Below are positions 54,320-63,450 of a DNA stretch of 64,000 bases, in pieces; positions within the stretch are counted from its first letter, which is position 1; each line of letters opens with the position of its first letter. The DNA is taken from NCBI RefSeq assembly GCF_900156525.1, contig NZ_FTPS01000001.1:434001-498000 (forward strand), given 5' to 3'. Under the pieces are notes generated by a model, which was not told the origin of the DNA, searched no databases, and saw nothing but the letters and a program-made list of their open reading frames with translations. Both the position numbers and the translations under genes were made by a program. Source of the DNA: Pontibaca methylaminivorans (GTDB lineage Bacteria; Pseudomonadota; Alphaproteobacteria; Rhodobacterales; Rhodobacteraceae).

Positions 54320-55930
54320 ATGCGTGACACCATCCCCAACCGCCCCGACCTGCCCGCCGAAATCGCGCGGCGGCGCACATTTGCCATCATCAGCCACCCG
54401 GACGCCGGCAAGACCACGCTGACGGAAAAATTCCTGCTGTACGGCGGCGCGATCCAGATGGCCGGACAGGTGCGCGCCAAGGGCGAGGCGCGGCGCACGC
54501 GATCGGATTTCATGCAGATGGAAAAGGACCGCGGCATCTCGGTCTCGGCCTCGGCCATGTCCTTCGATTTCGGTGAATTCCGGTTCAACCTCGTGGACAC
54601 GCCGGGACACGCGGATTTTTCGGAAGACACCTATCGCACCCTCACCGCGGTCGATGCGGCGGTCATGGTGATCGACGGCGCAAAGGGGGTCGAGAGCCAG
54701 ACGCAGAAGCTGTTCGAGGTCTGCCGCCTGCGCGACCTGCCGATCCTGACCTTCTGCAACAAGATGGACCGCGAATCCCGCGACACCTTCGAAATCATCG
54801 ACGAGATTCAGGAAAACCTGGCCATCGACGTCACCCCGGCAAGCTGGCCGATCGGCATGGGGCGCGATTTCCTTGGCTGTTACGACATGCTGCACGACCG
54901 GCTCGACCTCATGGACCGGGCGGACCGCAACCGCGTGGCGACGTCGATCCGCGTCGAGGGGCTGGACGACCCGGAGCTTGACCGCCACATCCCGGCACAT
55001 CTGCTGGAGAAGCTGCGCGAAGAGGTGGAGCTTGCCCGCGGGCTGCTGCCGGTGCTCGACCCGCAGGCGGTGCTCGAGGGGCACATGACCCCGATCTGGT
55101 TCGGCTCGGCGATCAATTCCTTCGGGGTGCGCGAATTGATGGAAGGTGTCAGCACCTACGCCCCCGAGCCGCAGCCCCAATCGGCCGAGCCGAGGCAGAT
55201 TTCGCCCGAAGAACCAAAGGTTTCCGGCTTCGTGTTCAAGGTTCAGGCGAACATGGATCCGCGTCACCGCGACCGGGTGGCCTTTGTCCGCCTCGCCTCG
55301 GGCCATTTCGCGCGCGGCATGAAACTGACACATGTGCGCAGCGGCAAGACGATGACCGTGGCCAGCCCGGTGCTGTTTCTCGCCGCCGACCGCGAACTGG
55401 CCGAAGAGGCCTGGGCCGGCGACATCATCGGCATTCCGAACCACGGTCAGTTGCGCATCGGCGACACGCTGACCGAGGGCGAGGCGCTGCGCGTGACCGG
55501 CATCCCCTCTTTCGCGCCCGAGTTGCTGCAAAGCGTGCGCGCGAATGACCCGCTCAAGTCCAAGCACCTTGAAAAGGCGCTGATGCAGTTCGCCGAGGAA
55601 GGCGCGGCCAAGGTGTTCAAGCCGCTGATCGGCTCGGGATATATCGTCGGCGTGGTCGGGCAGCTTCAGTTCGAGGTGCTGGCAAGCCGGATCGGGCTGG
55701 AATACGGGCTGCCGGTGCGGTTCGAACCGACCCAGTTCACCTCGGCCCGCTGGGCCAGCGGCGAGCGTCGCGCGCTCGACAGGTTCGTCGAGTCGAACAG
55801 GCAGCACATCGCCCACGACCATGACGGCGACGTGGTTTACCTCACGCGCCTGCAATGGGATATCGACCGGGTGGTGCGGGACTGTCCCGAGATCGCGCTT
55901 GCCGCCACCAAGGAGATGCAGACGCCCTGA
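54320..55930 (+). CDS. prfC: Peptide chain release factor 3
   Basis: 536-residue GTPase that recycles RF1/RF2 from the ribosome. G1 SHPDAGKTTLTEK, switch II VDTPGHADFSEDTY, G4 FCNKMDRESRD, and the C-terminal part QLQFEVLASRIGLEYGLPVRFE match RF3 and separate it from EF-G. Family length is usual. The stop TGA overlaps the beginning of the glycosyltransferase reading frame. Confidence 0.96.
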   Translation: MRDTIPNRPDLPAEIARRRTFAIISHPDAGKTTLTEKFLLYGGAIQMAGQVRAKGEARRTRSDFMQMEKDRGISVSASAMSFDFGEFRFNLVDTPGHADFSEDTYRTLTAVDAAVMVIDGAKGVESQTQKLFEVCRLRDLPILTFCNKMDRESRDTFEIIDEIQENLAIDVTPASWPIGMGRDFLGCYDMLHDRLDLMDRADRNRVATSIRVEGLDDPELDRHIPAHLLEKLREEVELARGLLPVLDPQAVLEGHMTPIWFGSAINSFGVRELMEGVSTYAPEPQPQSAEPRQISPEEPKVSGFVFKVQANMDPRHRDRVAFVRLASGHFARGMKLTHVRSGKTMTVASPVLFLAADRELAEEAWAGDIIGIPNHGQLRIGDTLTEGEALRVTGIPSFAPELLQSVRANDPLKSKHLEKALMQFAEEGAAKVFKPLIGSGYIVGVVGQLQFEVLASRIGLEYGLPVRFEPTQFTSARWASGERRALDRFVESNRQHIAHDHDGDVVYLTRLQWDIDRVVRDCPEIALAATKEMQTP

Positions 55931-56883
55931 GCACCGCGCCCGCAGCCCTGCCCCGCTGGGGCATCGTCGCCACGGTGAAGGCGCCGCTCGGGCAGGTGCT
56001 CGATTTCGCGGCCTATCACCTCGACCTTGGCGCGCATCGCATCCATGTCTGCCTTGACGAGCCCGATCCGCGAATCCGCGCGGCATTGCTCAGCCATCCG
56101 GCGCTGCGGGTGCATGACTGCGACCGGGCCCACTGGCAGCGGCTCGGCATCCAGCGCCCGCGCAAGCATCAGGTGCGCCAGAGCGCGAACGCCACCCATG
56201 TTTACGGGCTTGCCGATGATCTCGACTGGCTTGCCCATATCGACGTGGATGAGTTCCTCTGGCCGGTGAACGGGGCCGGGATGGCGCGGCTCCTCGGAAC
56301 GCTGGACAGCGACACGCTCTGCACGCGGCTGCGCCCGGTCGAGGCGCTTGCGGGCCTTGGTAACGCCTTCAAGGCCATGCCCGCCACGGCGGGGCGCGCG
56401 CGGGTGCTCCGCTCCCTTTATCCCCGTTACGGGCAGGAGGTGCGGGCCGGGTTTCTCAGCCACGTCGCGGGCAAGCTGATCGCGCGCACGGGGCTTTCGG
56501 GGGTCGAGTTCCGGATTCACAACTTCCGCCAGGCAGGGGCGATGAACCCCGGCGGGATCGAATTTGATGCGGTAGAGCTTTGCCACCGCCATGTCACCGA
56601 CTGGCCGGAATGGATCGCCGCCTATCGCTACCGGCTGGAGAAAGGCGCCTACCGGGCCGAGCTTGCCCCGACCCGGCCGCGCGAACAGGGCGGGCGCACA
56701 CTGCACGAGCTCCTGCAGGAGATCGAGGCACAGGGCGGAGAGGCCGGCCTGCGCGGGTTCTTCGACGAGATCTGCGCTGATACGCCGCGCCTGCGCCATG
56801 CGCTCGACAAGGCGGGGCTGCTGCGCATCCGCGAGCTGGGGCTTGCGGACAAGCGACGGCGGCATTTCCCGGATTTCGCTTGA
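55927..56883 (+). CDS. Glycosyltransferase family 2-like protein (start codon uncertain)
   Basis: About 318 residues. WGIVATVKAPLGQVLDFAAYHLDLGAHRIHVCLDEPD is a GT2-type N-terminus, and WLAHIDVDEFLWP holds the DxD metal motif. A C-terminal helical region follows. No ATG, GTG or TTG sits at a good position: an ATG at 55855 would add 24 residues inside prfC, a GTG at 55975 would cut the first strand. The CTG at 55927 overlaps the prfC stop (CTGA) with AAGGAG ten bases upstream, so I mark it as the best guess. Likely acts in surface glycan assembly; acceptor unknown. Confidence 0.7.
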   Translation: MSTAPAALPRWGIVATVKAPLGQVLDFAAYHLDLGAHRIHVCLDEPDPRIRAALLSHPALRVHDCDRAHWQRLGIQRPRKHQVRQSANATHVYGLADDLDWLAHIDVDEFLWPVNGAGMARLLGTLDSDTLCTRLRPVEALAGLGNAFKAMPATAGRARVLRSLYPRYGQEVRAGFLSHVAGKLIARTGLSGVEFRIHNFRQAGAMNPGGIEFDAVELCHRHVTDWPEWIAAYRYRLEKGAYRAELAPTRPREQGGRTLHELLQEIEAQGGEAGLRGFFDEICADTPRLRHALDKAGLLRIRELGLADKRRRHFPDFA

Positions 56884-56915
56884 TCCGGGCGGCAAAAGAC
56901 GGCACTGCGGATCAT

Positions 56916-56943
56916 GCGGCCCGGTCTGTCCGGGGCCGCGTTT
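56916..56943 (+). terminator. Candidate terminator after the glycosyltransferase
   Basis: GCGGCCCGG pairs with CCGGGGCCGC (one bulged base) around TCTGT, then GTTT. It starts 33 bases after the stop, in the 200-base gap before the helicase gene, which otherwise shows no clear signals. Confidence 0.5.
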
Positions 56944-57083
56944 CACGCGCCGGGTTTGACCGCCGCCCGGCTTCTTGTTAAGAGGCCGGGATGCACCGGG
57001 CGACACGAATGGCGTGGGGTCGGCCGGCGGCGGTTCCCACCTGATGCGCGGGCCAGTGAAGTGTCCGCAAGACGCGGATATAA

Positions 57084-58613
57084 ATGACAAAATTCTCTGA
57101 TCTGAATCTGGGCCCCAAGGTCCTGAAAGCCATCGAAGAAGCCGGATACGAATCGCCCACGCCGATCCAGGCCGGCGCGATCCCCCCGGCGCTCGAGGGG
57201 CGCGACGTGCTCGGCATCGCCCAGACCGGCACCGGCAAGACGGCAAGCTTTACCCTGCCGATGATCACGCTCCTGGCGCGCGGGCGTGCACGGGCGCGGA
57301 TGCCGCGCAGCCTGGTGCTTTGCCCGACGCGGGAACTTGCCGCGCAGGTTGCGGAAAACTTCGACACCTATACGAAATACACCAATCTTTCCAAGGCTCT
57401 GCTGATCGGCGGCGTGAGCTTTTCCGAACAGGACCGGCTGATCGACAAGGGCGTTGACGTGCTGATCGCGACGCCCGGGCGGCTGCTTGACCATTTCGAG
57501 CGGGGCAAGCTGATCCTCTCGGACGTCAAGGTCATGGTGGTGGACGAGGCCGACCGGATGCTCGACATGGGTTTCATTCCCGATATCGAGAAAATCTTCG
57601 GCCTGACCAACCCCCTGACCCGGCAGACGCTGTTCTTCTCGGCCACCATGGCGCCCGAGATCGAGCGCATCACCAACACCTTCCTGTCCAACCCGTTCCG
57701 CATCGAGGTCGCCCGTCAGGCCACCACGGCGGAAAACATCCGCCAGGGCGTGGTGATGTTCAAACCCTCGCGCAAGGACCGCGAAGGCAGCGAAAAGCGT
57801 CGCCTGCTGCGCGAACTGATCGCCGCCGAAGGTGACGCCTGCAGCAACGCGATCATCTTCTGCAACCGCAAGAGCGACGTGGACATCGTGGCCCGGTCGA
57901 TGAAGAAATACGGTCTCGATGCCGCGGCGATCCATGGCGACCTCGACCAGAGCCACCGCACCCGCACGCTGGACGCTTTCCGCGCCGGCCAACTGCGCTT
58001 TCTGGTCGCCTCCGACGTGGCCGCGCGCGGGCTCGACGTGCCGGCGGTGAGCCATGTGTTCAACTACGACGTGCCAGGCCATGCCGAGGATTACGTGCAC
58101 CGCATCGGCCGCACCGGCCGCGCCGGGCGCGACGGGGTCGCGATTATGATCTGCGCGAGCCGCGACGAAAAGAACCTCGCGGCAATCGAATCTCTGGTGC
58201 AGAAAGAGATCCCGCGGATCGACAATCCGCTGCGCAGCCCGGAACCCGCGGCCGACACGGCTAAAGGGGACACGGCAAAAGGGCAAAAGGCGAAGGGCGA
58301 CAAGGCCGGGGCCGAGACGGCATCAGGCGATGCGGGCCCGAAACCTGCCCCTGCAGCAGAGCCCGCCGCACCCGAAAAGGCCGCAAAAGCCGAAAAGGGC
58401 GAGGCGAAAAAGGACAGCCGCGGCCAGTCCCGGGACAGCCGGCAGGCGGCGGCCGAGAAAACCCAGCCCCAGAAACAGGGCGAACGGCACGAGCGCAAGC
58501 AGGGCTCGGCGAAGGGCGGAGAGCGGAATTCGCAGCATGCGGCCGTTGTCGGGATGGGCGATCACCTGCCAAGCTTCATCGCGCTCAGCCTCGAAGAGCG
58601 GCGCGCCCACTGA
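57084..58613 (+). CDS. rhlE: DEAD-box RNA helicase (RhlE-like)
   Basis: 509 residues. Q motif and FSDLNLGPKVLKAIEEAGYESPTPIQAGAIP start, motif I AQTGTGKT, Ia PTRELA, II VDEADRML (DEAD), III FSATM, and VI HRIGRTGRAG are all present (about 1-375). A Lys/Ala/Glu-rich basic low-complexity tail (about 385-485) likely binds RNA, as in RhlE-type helicases of ribosome assembly and mRNA decay. The gene lies next to the convergent RNase J gene, a plausible functional link in RNA turnover. Confidence 0.92.
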   Translation: MTKFSDLNLGPKVLKAIEEAGYESPTPIQAGAIPPALEGRDVLGIAQTGTGKTASFTLPMITLLARGRARARMPRSLVLCPTRELAAQVAENFDTYTKYTNLSKALLIGGVSFSEQDRLIDKGVDVLIATPGRLLDHFERGKLILSDVKVMVVDEADRMLDMGFIPDIEKIFGLTNPLTRQTLFFSATMAPEIERITNTFLSNPFRIEVARQATTAENIRQGVVMFKPSRKDREGSEKRRLLRELIAAEGDACSNAIIFCNRKSDVDIVARSMKKYGLDAAAIHGDLDQSHRTRTLDAFRAGQLRFLVASDVAARGLDVPAVSHVFNYDVPGHAEDYVHRIGRTGRAGRDGVAIMICASRDEKNLAAIESLVQKEIPRIDNPLRSPEPAADTAKGDTAKGQKAKGDKAGAETASGDAGPKPAPAAEPAAPEKAAKAEKGEAKKDSRGQSRDSRQAAAEKTQPQKQGERHERKQGSAKGGERNSQHAAVVGMGDHLPSFIALSLEERRAH

Positions 58614-58635
58614 CAGCACTGACATGACAGGCGGC

Positions 58636-58655
58636 GGCCCGGTGCAAACCGGGCC
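58636..58655. terminator. Shared hairpin between convergent rhlE and rnj
   Basis: GGCCCGGT and ACCGGGCC form a perfect 8-bp stem with a GCAA tetraloop. There is no T-run on either side, so it may act as a 3'-end stabiliser or Rho-assisted terminator between the two convergent genes. Confidence 0.55.
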
Positions 58656-58721
58656 CGGCCATGTATCGCGGCGCGCGACCTGCCCTTTGCCCGGACAGGC
58701 CATGCCCCTGCGGCTCGCCGC

Positions 58722-60389
58722 TTAACGCATCCGGCTGATGATCACGGTCACTTCGGGTTTCTTGCCGATCTCGTTTTGCGCCTTCTGACGCAGGTGCCGC
58801 TGCAGCATGTCGCGCAGCCCGTCGTCATCCGCGAGGATCTTGCGGTCGGCACGGGCGACCTGGCGCGCGATCTCGGCCTCGAGCACCTCGACCAGCGGCT
58901 TGCGGCTGATGCCGGCATCGGCAAGCCCCATGGTCTCGCACCAGGGATCCCCGAGCATCGCATCGCGCTCGTCCAGGATCAGGGTCAGCGTCACATGCCC
59001 GTTCAGCGCCATGCGGATGCGGTCGCGGACCACCCCGTCAAGCGCGCCGATCAGCACCGAACCGTCCAGATAGCTGCGCCCGGTTTCCACGTAATCGACG
59101 GTTTTCGCGCCGCCCTCGCCCAGTTCGAGCATGGTGCCGTTCACCGCAAGCGCGGCGGCAAAGCCCCCGGCCTCGGCCAGCCGCACATGTTCGCGCAGGT
59201 GGCGGTGCTCGCCGTGCATGGGAATCACGATCCCCGGCTGCACGATCTGATGCACGCGCTCAAGATCCGGGCGGTTCGCATGGCCGCTCACGTGGTAGCG
59301 CCCGGAATCGTCATCGACGACCTCGACCCCCTTTTCGCTCAAACCGTTCATGATGCGGATCACGTCGCGTTCATTGCCCGGGATGGTGCGCGACGAGAAC
59401 AGGAACAGGTCGCCCTCCTCCAGCGTGATGCCGCGGTACTTGCCGCGGGCCAGTTGGGCGCTCGCGGCGCGGCGTTCACCCTGGCTGCCGGTCGCAAGCA
59501 GCATCACCTGTTCGCGCGGCAGTTCGAGCGCCTCTTCGGCGCTGATGGTCGGGGGAAACTCGGTCAGCACCCCGGTTTCGACCGCCGCTTCGATCATCCG
59601 GCGCATGGCGCGGCCGAAAAGCACGATCGAACGCCCCGCGCGGCTGCCCGCCTCGGCCAGGGTCTTGAGGCGCGCAACGTTGCTGGCGAAGGTCGTCGCG
59701 ATCACCATGCCCCCCGCACCGGCGACAAGCGCCTCGATCTCGGTGGCAAGCCCGGCCTCGGACCGCCCGGGTTCGGGCGAGAACACGTTCGTGCTGTCGC
59801 AGACCAGCGCCCTCACCCCGCCGCGGGCGACCTCGGCCCAGAGCGCGGGATCGAACGCTTCGCCGACGATCGGGGTCGGGTCGATCTTGAAATCGCCGCT
59901 GTGCACCACCCGCCCGGCCGGGCTGTCGATCACGAGCCCGGCGCTTTCCGGAATCGAATGCGACACCGGCAGGAAGGCCACCGAAAACGGACCGGCAGTG
60001 ATCATCTGCGGCCAGGGACCGGCGACCTGCACGATCTCGGGCGCGAGCCCGTATTCGGCCAGTTTGCCGCGCGCGATGTTGGCGGTGAAGGCGCGCGCAT
60101 GAACCGGCGCGCCGAGCGCATGGGCGAAATGCGCAAGCCCCCCCACGTGATCCTCATGCGCATGGGTGATGAACACCGCTTCAAGCCGGTCCTTGCGCTC
60201 GATCAGCCAGCTCATGTCGGGCATGATCAGGTCGACCCCCGGCGTGCCGTCCATCTCGGGGAAGGTGACGCCCAGATCGACCAGGATCAGCCGCTCCGCC
60301 CCGGGGGCACCATAGCCATAGACATAGGCATTCATGCCGATTTCCCCGGCGCCGCCCAGCGGCATGTAAATCAGTCTTTCTCGGCTCAT
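58722..60389 (-). CDS. rnj: Ribonuclease J
   Basis: 555-residue metallo-beta-lactamase/beta-CASP nuclease with 5'-3' exo- and endonuclease activity in RNA maturation and decay. FITHAHEDHVGG carries the zinc-binding HxHxDH motif, VHSGDFKID and VCDSTNVF the other ligands, ATGSQGERRAA and VSGHANRPDLE the beta-CASP motifs. It is encoded directly downstream of coaX with a four-base overlap, in the conserved nuoN-birA-coaX-rnj block. Confidence 0.95.
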   Translation of the reverse strand: MSRERLIYMPLGGAGEIGMNAYVYGYGAPGAERLILVDLGVTFPEMDGTPGVDLIMPDMSWLIERKDRLEAVFITHAHEDHVGGLAHFAHALGAPVHARAFTANIARGKLAEYGLAPEIVQVAGPWPQMITAGPFSVAFLPVSHSIPESAGLVIDSPAGRVVHSGDFKIDPTPIVGEAFDPALWAEVARGGVRALVCDSTNVFSPEPGRSEAGLATEIEALVAGAGGMVIATTFASNVARLKTLAEAGSRAGRSIVLFGRAMRRMIEAAVETGVLTEFPPTISAEEALELPREQVMLLATGSQGERRAASAQLARGKYRGITLEEGDLFLFSSRTIPGNERDVIRIMNGLSEKGVEVVDDDSGRYHVSGHANRPDLERVHQIVQPGIVIPMHGEHRHLREHVRLAEAGGFAAALAVNGTMLELGEGGAKTVDYVETGRSYLDGSVLIGALDGVVRDRIRMALNGHVTLTLILDERDAMLGDPWCETMGLADAGISRKPLVEVLEAEIARQVARADRKILADDDGLRDMLQRHLRQKAQNEIGKKPEVTVIISRMR

Positions 60390-61168
60390 GATGTCACGGA
60401 ACTTCCCTGGTTGAACTTGTGGATGACGATCAGCCCGTGCATGGTCAGATCCTCTTCGAGGGCATCGAACAGTCGTTCCCCCTGTTGCAGCAGCGGGGCG
60501 AGCCCGCCGGTGGCGATCACCTTCATGGGCTGCTCCCGTTCGGCCTTGATGCGGTCGCAGATCTCGCGCACGAGCCCCACATAGCCCCAGAAGATTCCCG
60601 ACTGCATGCAGGCGATGGTATTCGTGCCGACCACCTTTTCCGGCAGGGTGATGTCCACATGCGGCAGCGCCGCCGCGGCCATGTGCAGCGCCTCGAGGCT
60701 GAGGTTCACGCCCGGCGCGATCGAGCCGCCGACATAGGCGCCGTCGCCATCCACCACGTCAAAGGTGGTGGCGGTGCCGAAATCGACCACGATCAGATTG
60801 CCCCCGTGGCGGTCATGGGCGCCCGCGGCATTCACCAGCCGGTCGGGACCGATCAGCGTGCCGGCATCGACCCGGGGCGGCTGCGGCAGGCGGCATTCGG
60901 GCTTGCCGACCACCATCGGCCGGACGCCGAAGAAACGGTCGGAGAACACCCGCAGGTTATAGACCACGCGCGGCACGGTCGAGGAAATGATCACCTCGGT
61001 GATGTCGGGCTCGATGCCGTAATGGCGCAGCAGGGTCGAGAACCAGGTGAAATAGGCATCCGCCGTGCGCGCATGATGGGTCGATGTGCGCATGGTGCAG
61101 ATGATGCGCTCGCCGTCCCATACCGCGAATACGGTGTTGGTGTTTCCGCAATCAATCGCCAGCAACAT
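60386..61168 (-). CDS. coaX: Type III pantothenate kinase
   Basis: 260 residues, first step of coenzyme A synthesis; acetate/sugar-kinase fold. LLAIDCGNTNTVFAVWDG is the phosphate-binding start, IGPDRLVNAAGA the GPDR motif, and VVDFGTATTFDVVDGDG with GGSIAPGVNLSLEAL the pantothenate region. The ATG at 61168 was chosen over an unsupported open frame upstream. It overlaps rnj (ATGA) and follows birA by 13 bases. Confidence 0.95.
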   Translation of the reverse strand: MLLAIDCGNTNTVFAVWDGERIICTMRTSTHHARTADAYFTWFSTLLRHYGIEPDITEVIISSTVPRVVYNLRVFSDRFFGVRPMVVGKPECRLPQPPRVDAGTLIGPDRLVNAAGAHDRHGGNLIVVDFGTATTFDVVDGDGAYVGGSIAPGVNLSLEALHMAAAALPHVDITLPEKVVGTNTIACMQSGIFWGYVGLVREICDRIKAEREQPMKVIATGGLAPLLQQGERLFDALEEDLTMHGLIVIHKFNQGSSVTS

Positions 61169-61181
61169 CGGGCATGGCCTT

Positions 61182-61943
61182 TCAGAAGAACACTTCGGCC
61201 GCGGGAATGGAGATCTCTCCGGCCCGGGTCTCCAGCACCAGGTTCCCCGCGTCATCAATGGTGCGGAAAATGCCGCTGGTCATGACCTTCCCGCGTTTCG
61301 CGGTGATTTCCTCGCCAATCCGCGTCGCATGGGCCAGCCAGTCCGCACGGATCGCTGCAAATCCCCCGGCCCGGAACTGTGCCTCTCGCCGCGCGAAAGC
61401 CGCCGCGAGATGCACGAGGAAGGTTTCGGGCGCGATATGCACGCCCGTCTCGCCAAGCAGGGATACCGGACGCAGCGCACCGTCTTCGACCACTGACGGG
61501 GCCGCGACCAGATTGACCCCGATCCCGACCGCGAGGTGGCGCACATCCCCCTGCCCGTTCCCGGCGCTTTCCAGCAGAATGCCAGCAAGCTTTCCGCCGT
61601 TCAGCAGCACGTCATTGGGCCATTTCAGCGCGAGCTCCGCCCGGCCTTCGCCGCCGATCACGGCCGCAAGCGCATCGCGCAGCGCCAGGGCGGCGACAAA
61701 GCTGCGCAGACCGGCTTCCGCAAGCGATCCTCGCGGGAAAAGCACCAGGGTCGAGGCGAGGTTGCCCTCCGGGTCGGTCCATTGCCGGCCCCGGCGCGCG
61801 CGCCCCTGCAACTGGCGATGCGCCATGATCCAGGTCGGGCGCTCGAGCCCGGGCGCGATCCGCGCGGCCTCGTCCAGGGTCGAGTCGACCTCGTCCAGAC
61901 GGCGCAGATCGTAATCCGCGGGCCAGATGGCGCCGTCATTCAT
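61182..61943 (-). CDS. birA: Biotin--[acetyl-CoA-carboxylase] ligase (no HTH domain)
   Basis: 253 residues. LDEVDSTLDEAARI, the biotinyl-AMP loop GRARRGRQW and LKWPNDVLLNGGKLAGILLE are those of biotin ligases. The DNA-binding N-terminal helix-turn-helix of E. coli BirA is absent, so it is a mono-functional ligase (group I) that cannot act as a repressor. It lies between nuoN and coaX on the same strand. Confidence 0.94.
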   Translation of the reverse strand: MNDGAIWPADYDLRRLDEVDSTLDEAARIAPGLERPTWIMAHRQLQGRARRGRQWTDPEGNLASTLVLFPRGSLAEAGLRSFVAALALRDALAAVIGGEGRAELALKWPNDVLLNGGKLAGILLESAGNGQGDVRHLAVGIGVNLVAAPSVVEDGALRPVSLLGETGVHIAPETFLVHLAAAFARREAQFRAGGFAAIRADWLAHATRIGEEITAKRGKVMTSGIFRTIDDAGNLVLETRAGEISIPAAEVFF

Positions 61944-61988
61944 GCGCCGCCGCGCCCGCTCCGCGCCGCGGCCGCGCGATGTTCCCGG

Positions 61989-63437
61989 TCAGTTGACAAG
62001 GAACGCTGCCGCTGCCGCTGCCGCGGTCTCCACCCCGAACATGTTGACGATGCCAAGCAGCATCACCGCCGCCGAGATCATCAGCGCGCTCCACAGCGCG
62101 GGCGAGGCCGGGGTGTCGACGGTTTCGCCCTCTTCGCCGAAATACATGTAGAAGACGATGCGCAGGTAATAATAGGCCGCGATGACCGAGGCGATCACCC
62201 CGGCGATGGCCAGCCAGACCAGCCCCCCCTCATAGGCGGCGCGCAGCACGTAAAGCTTGCCGAAGAAGCCGAGGAACGGCGGCACGCCGGCCAGGCTGAA
62301 CAGCAGCATGAGCAGCGCCAGCGCCTTGCCCGGCTCGCGCTTTGCATACATGTTCAGCGCCCGGATGTCGGTCATGGGCGCACCGTCGCGCTCCATCATC
62401 AGGATGAAGGCGAAGGTGCCGACGCTCATGACGAGGTAGATCGCCATGTAGATCAGCATGGCCTGCACCGCGAATTCGTCACCCCCCGCCAGCCCCATCA
62501 AGGCAAAGCCCATGTGCGCGATCGAGGAATAGGCCATGAGACGCTTGAAATCCCACTGCCCGATCCCGCCGATCGACCCCAGGAACATCGAGAACAGCGA
62601 CAGGTAGGCGATCACCAGTTGCCAGTCGGCGACCGCATTGCCGAAGGCATCGAACAGCAGCCGCGCGAACAGGCAGATCGCCGCGAGCTTGGGCGCGGTG
62701 GCGAAATAGGTCGTGACCGGCGTCGGAGAGCCCTCGTAGACATCGGGCGTCCACATGTGGAAGGGCACCGCGCTGACCTTGAACGCCAGACCGGAGATCA
62801 GGAAGATCATCCCGAACAGCAGCGCCACCGAGACCTCGCCATGGATCGCGGTCTGGATGATGCCGCTGAACAGCGTGGTGCCGGAATAGCCATAGACCAG
62901 CGAGGCCCCGTAAAGCAGCATCCCCGAACTGAGCGCGCCCAGAACGAAATACTTGAGCCCGGCCTCGGTCGATTTCACGCTGTCACGGCGCAGCGAGGCG
63001 ATGATGTAAAGCGACAGCGACTGCAGCTCGAGCCCCATGTAGAGCACGATGAGATCGCCCGCGCTCACCATCATCATCATCCCGATGGCGGAGAAGGTGA
63101 CCAGGATCGGGAATTCGAACCGCAGCAGGCCGCGTTTCTGCATGTAGTCCTGGCTCATCACCAGCACCACCCCGGCCGACAGCAGGATCCCGACCTTGGC
63201 AAAGCGCGAGAAGCCGTCCTCGATGAAGGCGCCGCCGAAGGCGGTGCGCCCGCCCGCGCCGTAAACGATGATCCAGACCGCGATCACCGCCATGACGATG
63301 CCGGTCAGCCACGTCAGCGGCACCGCCACCCGGTCGCGCCCGGTAAAGACGCCGCCGAGCAGCGCCGCCATGGCAAAGAGCGCCAGGATGATCTCGGGCA
63401 GAAGCGTGAGGAGATCGGCCTCAATCGACATGTCCAT
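61989..63437 (-). CDS. nuoN: NADH-quinone oxidoreductase subunit N
   Basis: 482-residue antiporter-like proton-pumping subunit of complex I with about 14 hydrophobic helices. Conserved pieces: [35 protein letters not shown] (with the key Glu), [24 protein letters not shown], and the long C-terminal helix region. GGGAG lies before the ATG at 63437; another ATG is two codons later. It follows nuoM by 13 bases. Confidence 0.96.
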   Translation of the reverse strand: MDMSIEADLLTLLPEIILALFAMAALLGGVFTGRDRVAVPLTWLTGIVMAVIAVWIIVYGAGGRTAFGGAFIEDGFSRFAKVGILLSAGVVLVMSQDYMQKRGLLRFEFPILVTFSAIGMMMMVSAGDLIVLYMGLELQSLSLYIIASLRRDSVKSTEAGLKYFVLGALSSGMLLYGASLVYGYSGTTLFSGIIQTAIHGEVSVALLFGMIFLISGLAFKVSAVPFHMWTPDVYEGSPTPVTTYFATAPKLAAICLFARLLFDAFGNAVADWQLVIAYLSLFSMFLGSIGGIGQWDFKRLMAYSSIAHMGFALMGLAGGDEFAVQAMLIYMAIYLVMSVGTFAFILMMERDGAPMTDIRALNMYAKREPGKALALLMLLFSLAGVPPFLGFFGKLYVLRAAYEGGLVWLAIAGVIASVIAAYYYLRIVFYMYFGEEGETVDTPASPALWSALMISAAVMLLGIVNMFGVETAAAAAAAFLVN

Positions 63438-63450
63438 TCTCGGGGCTCCC

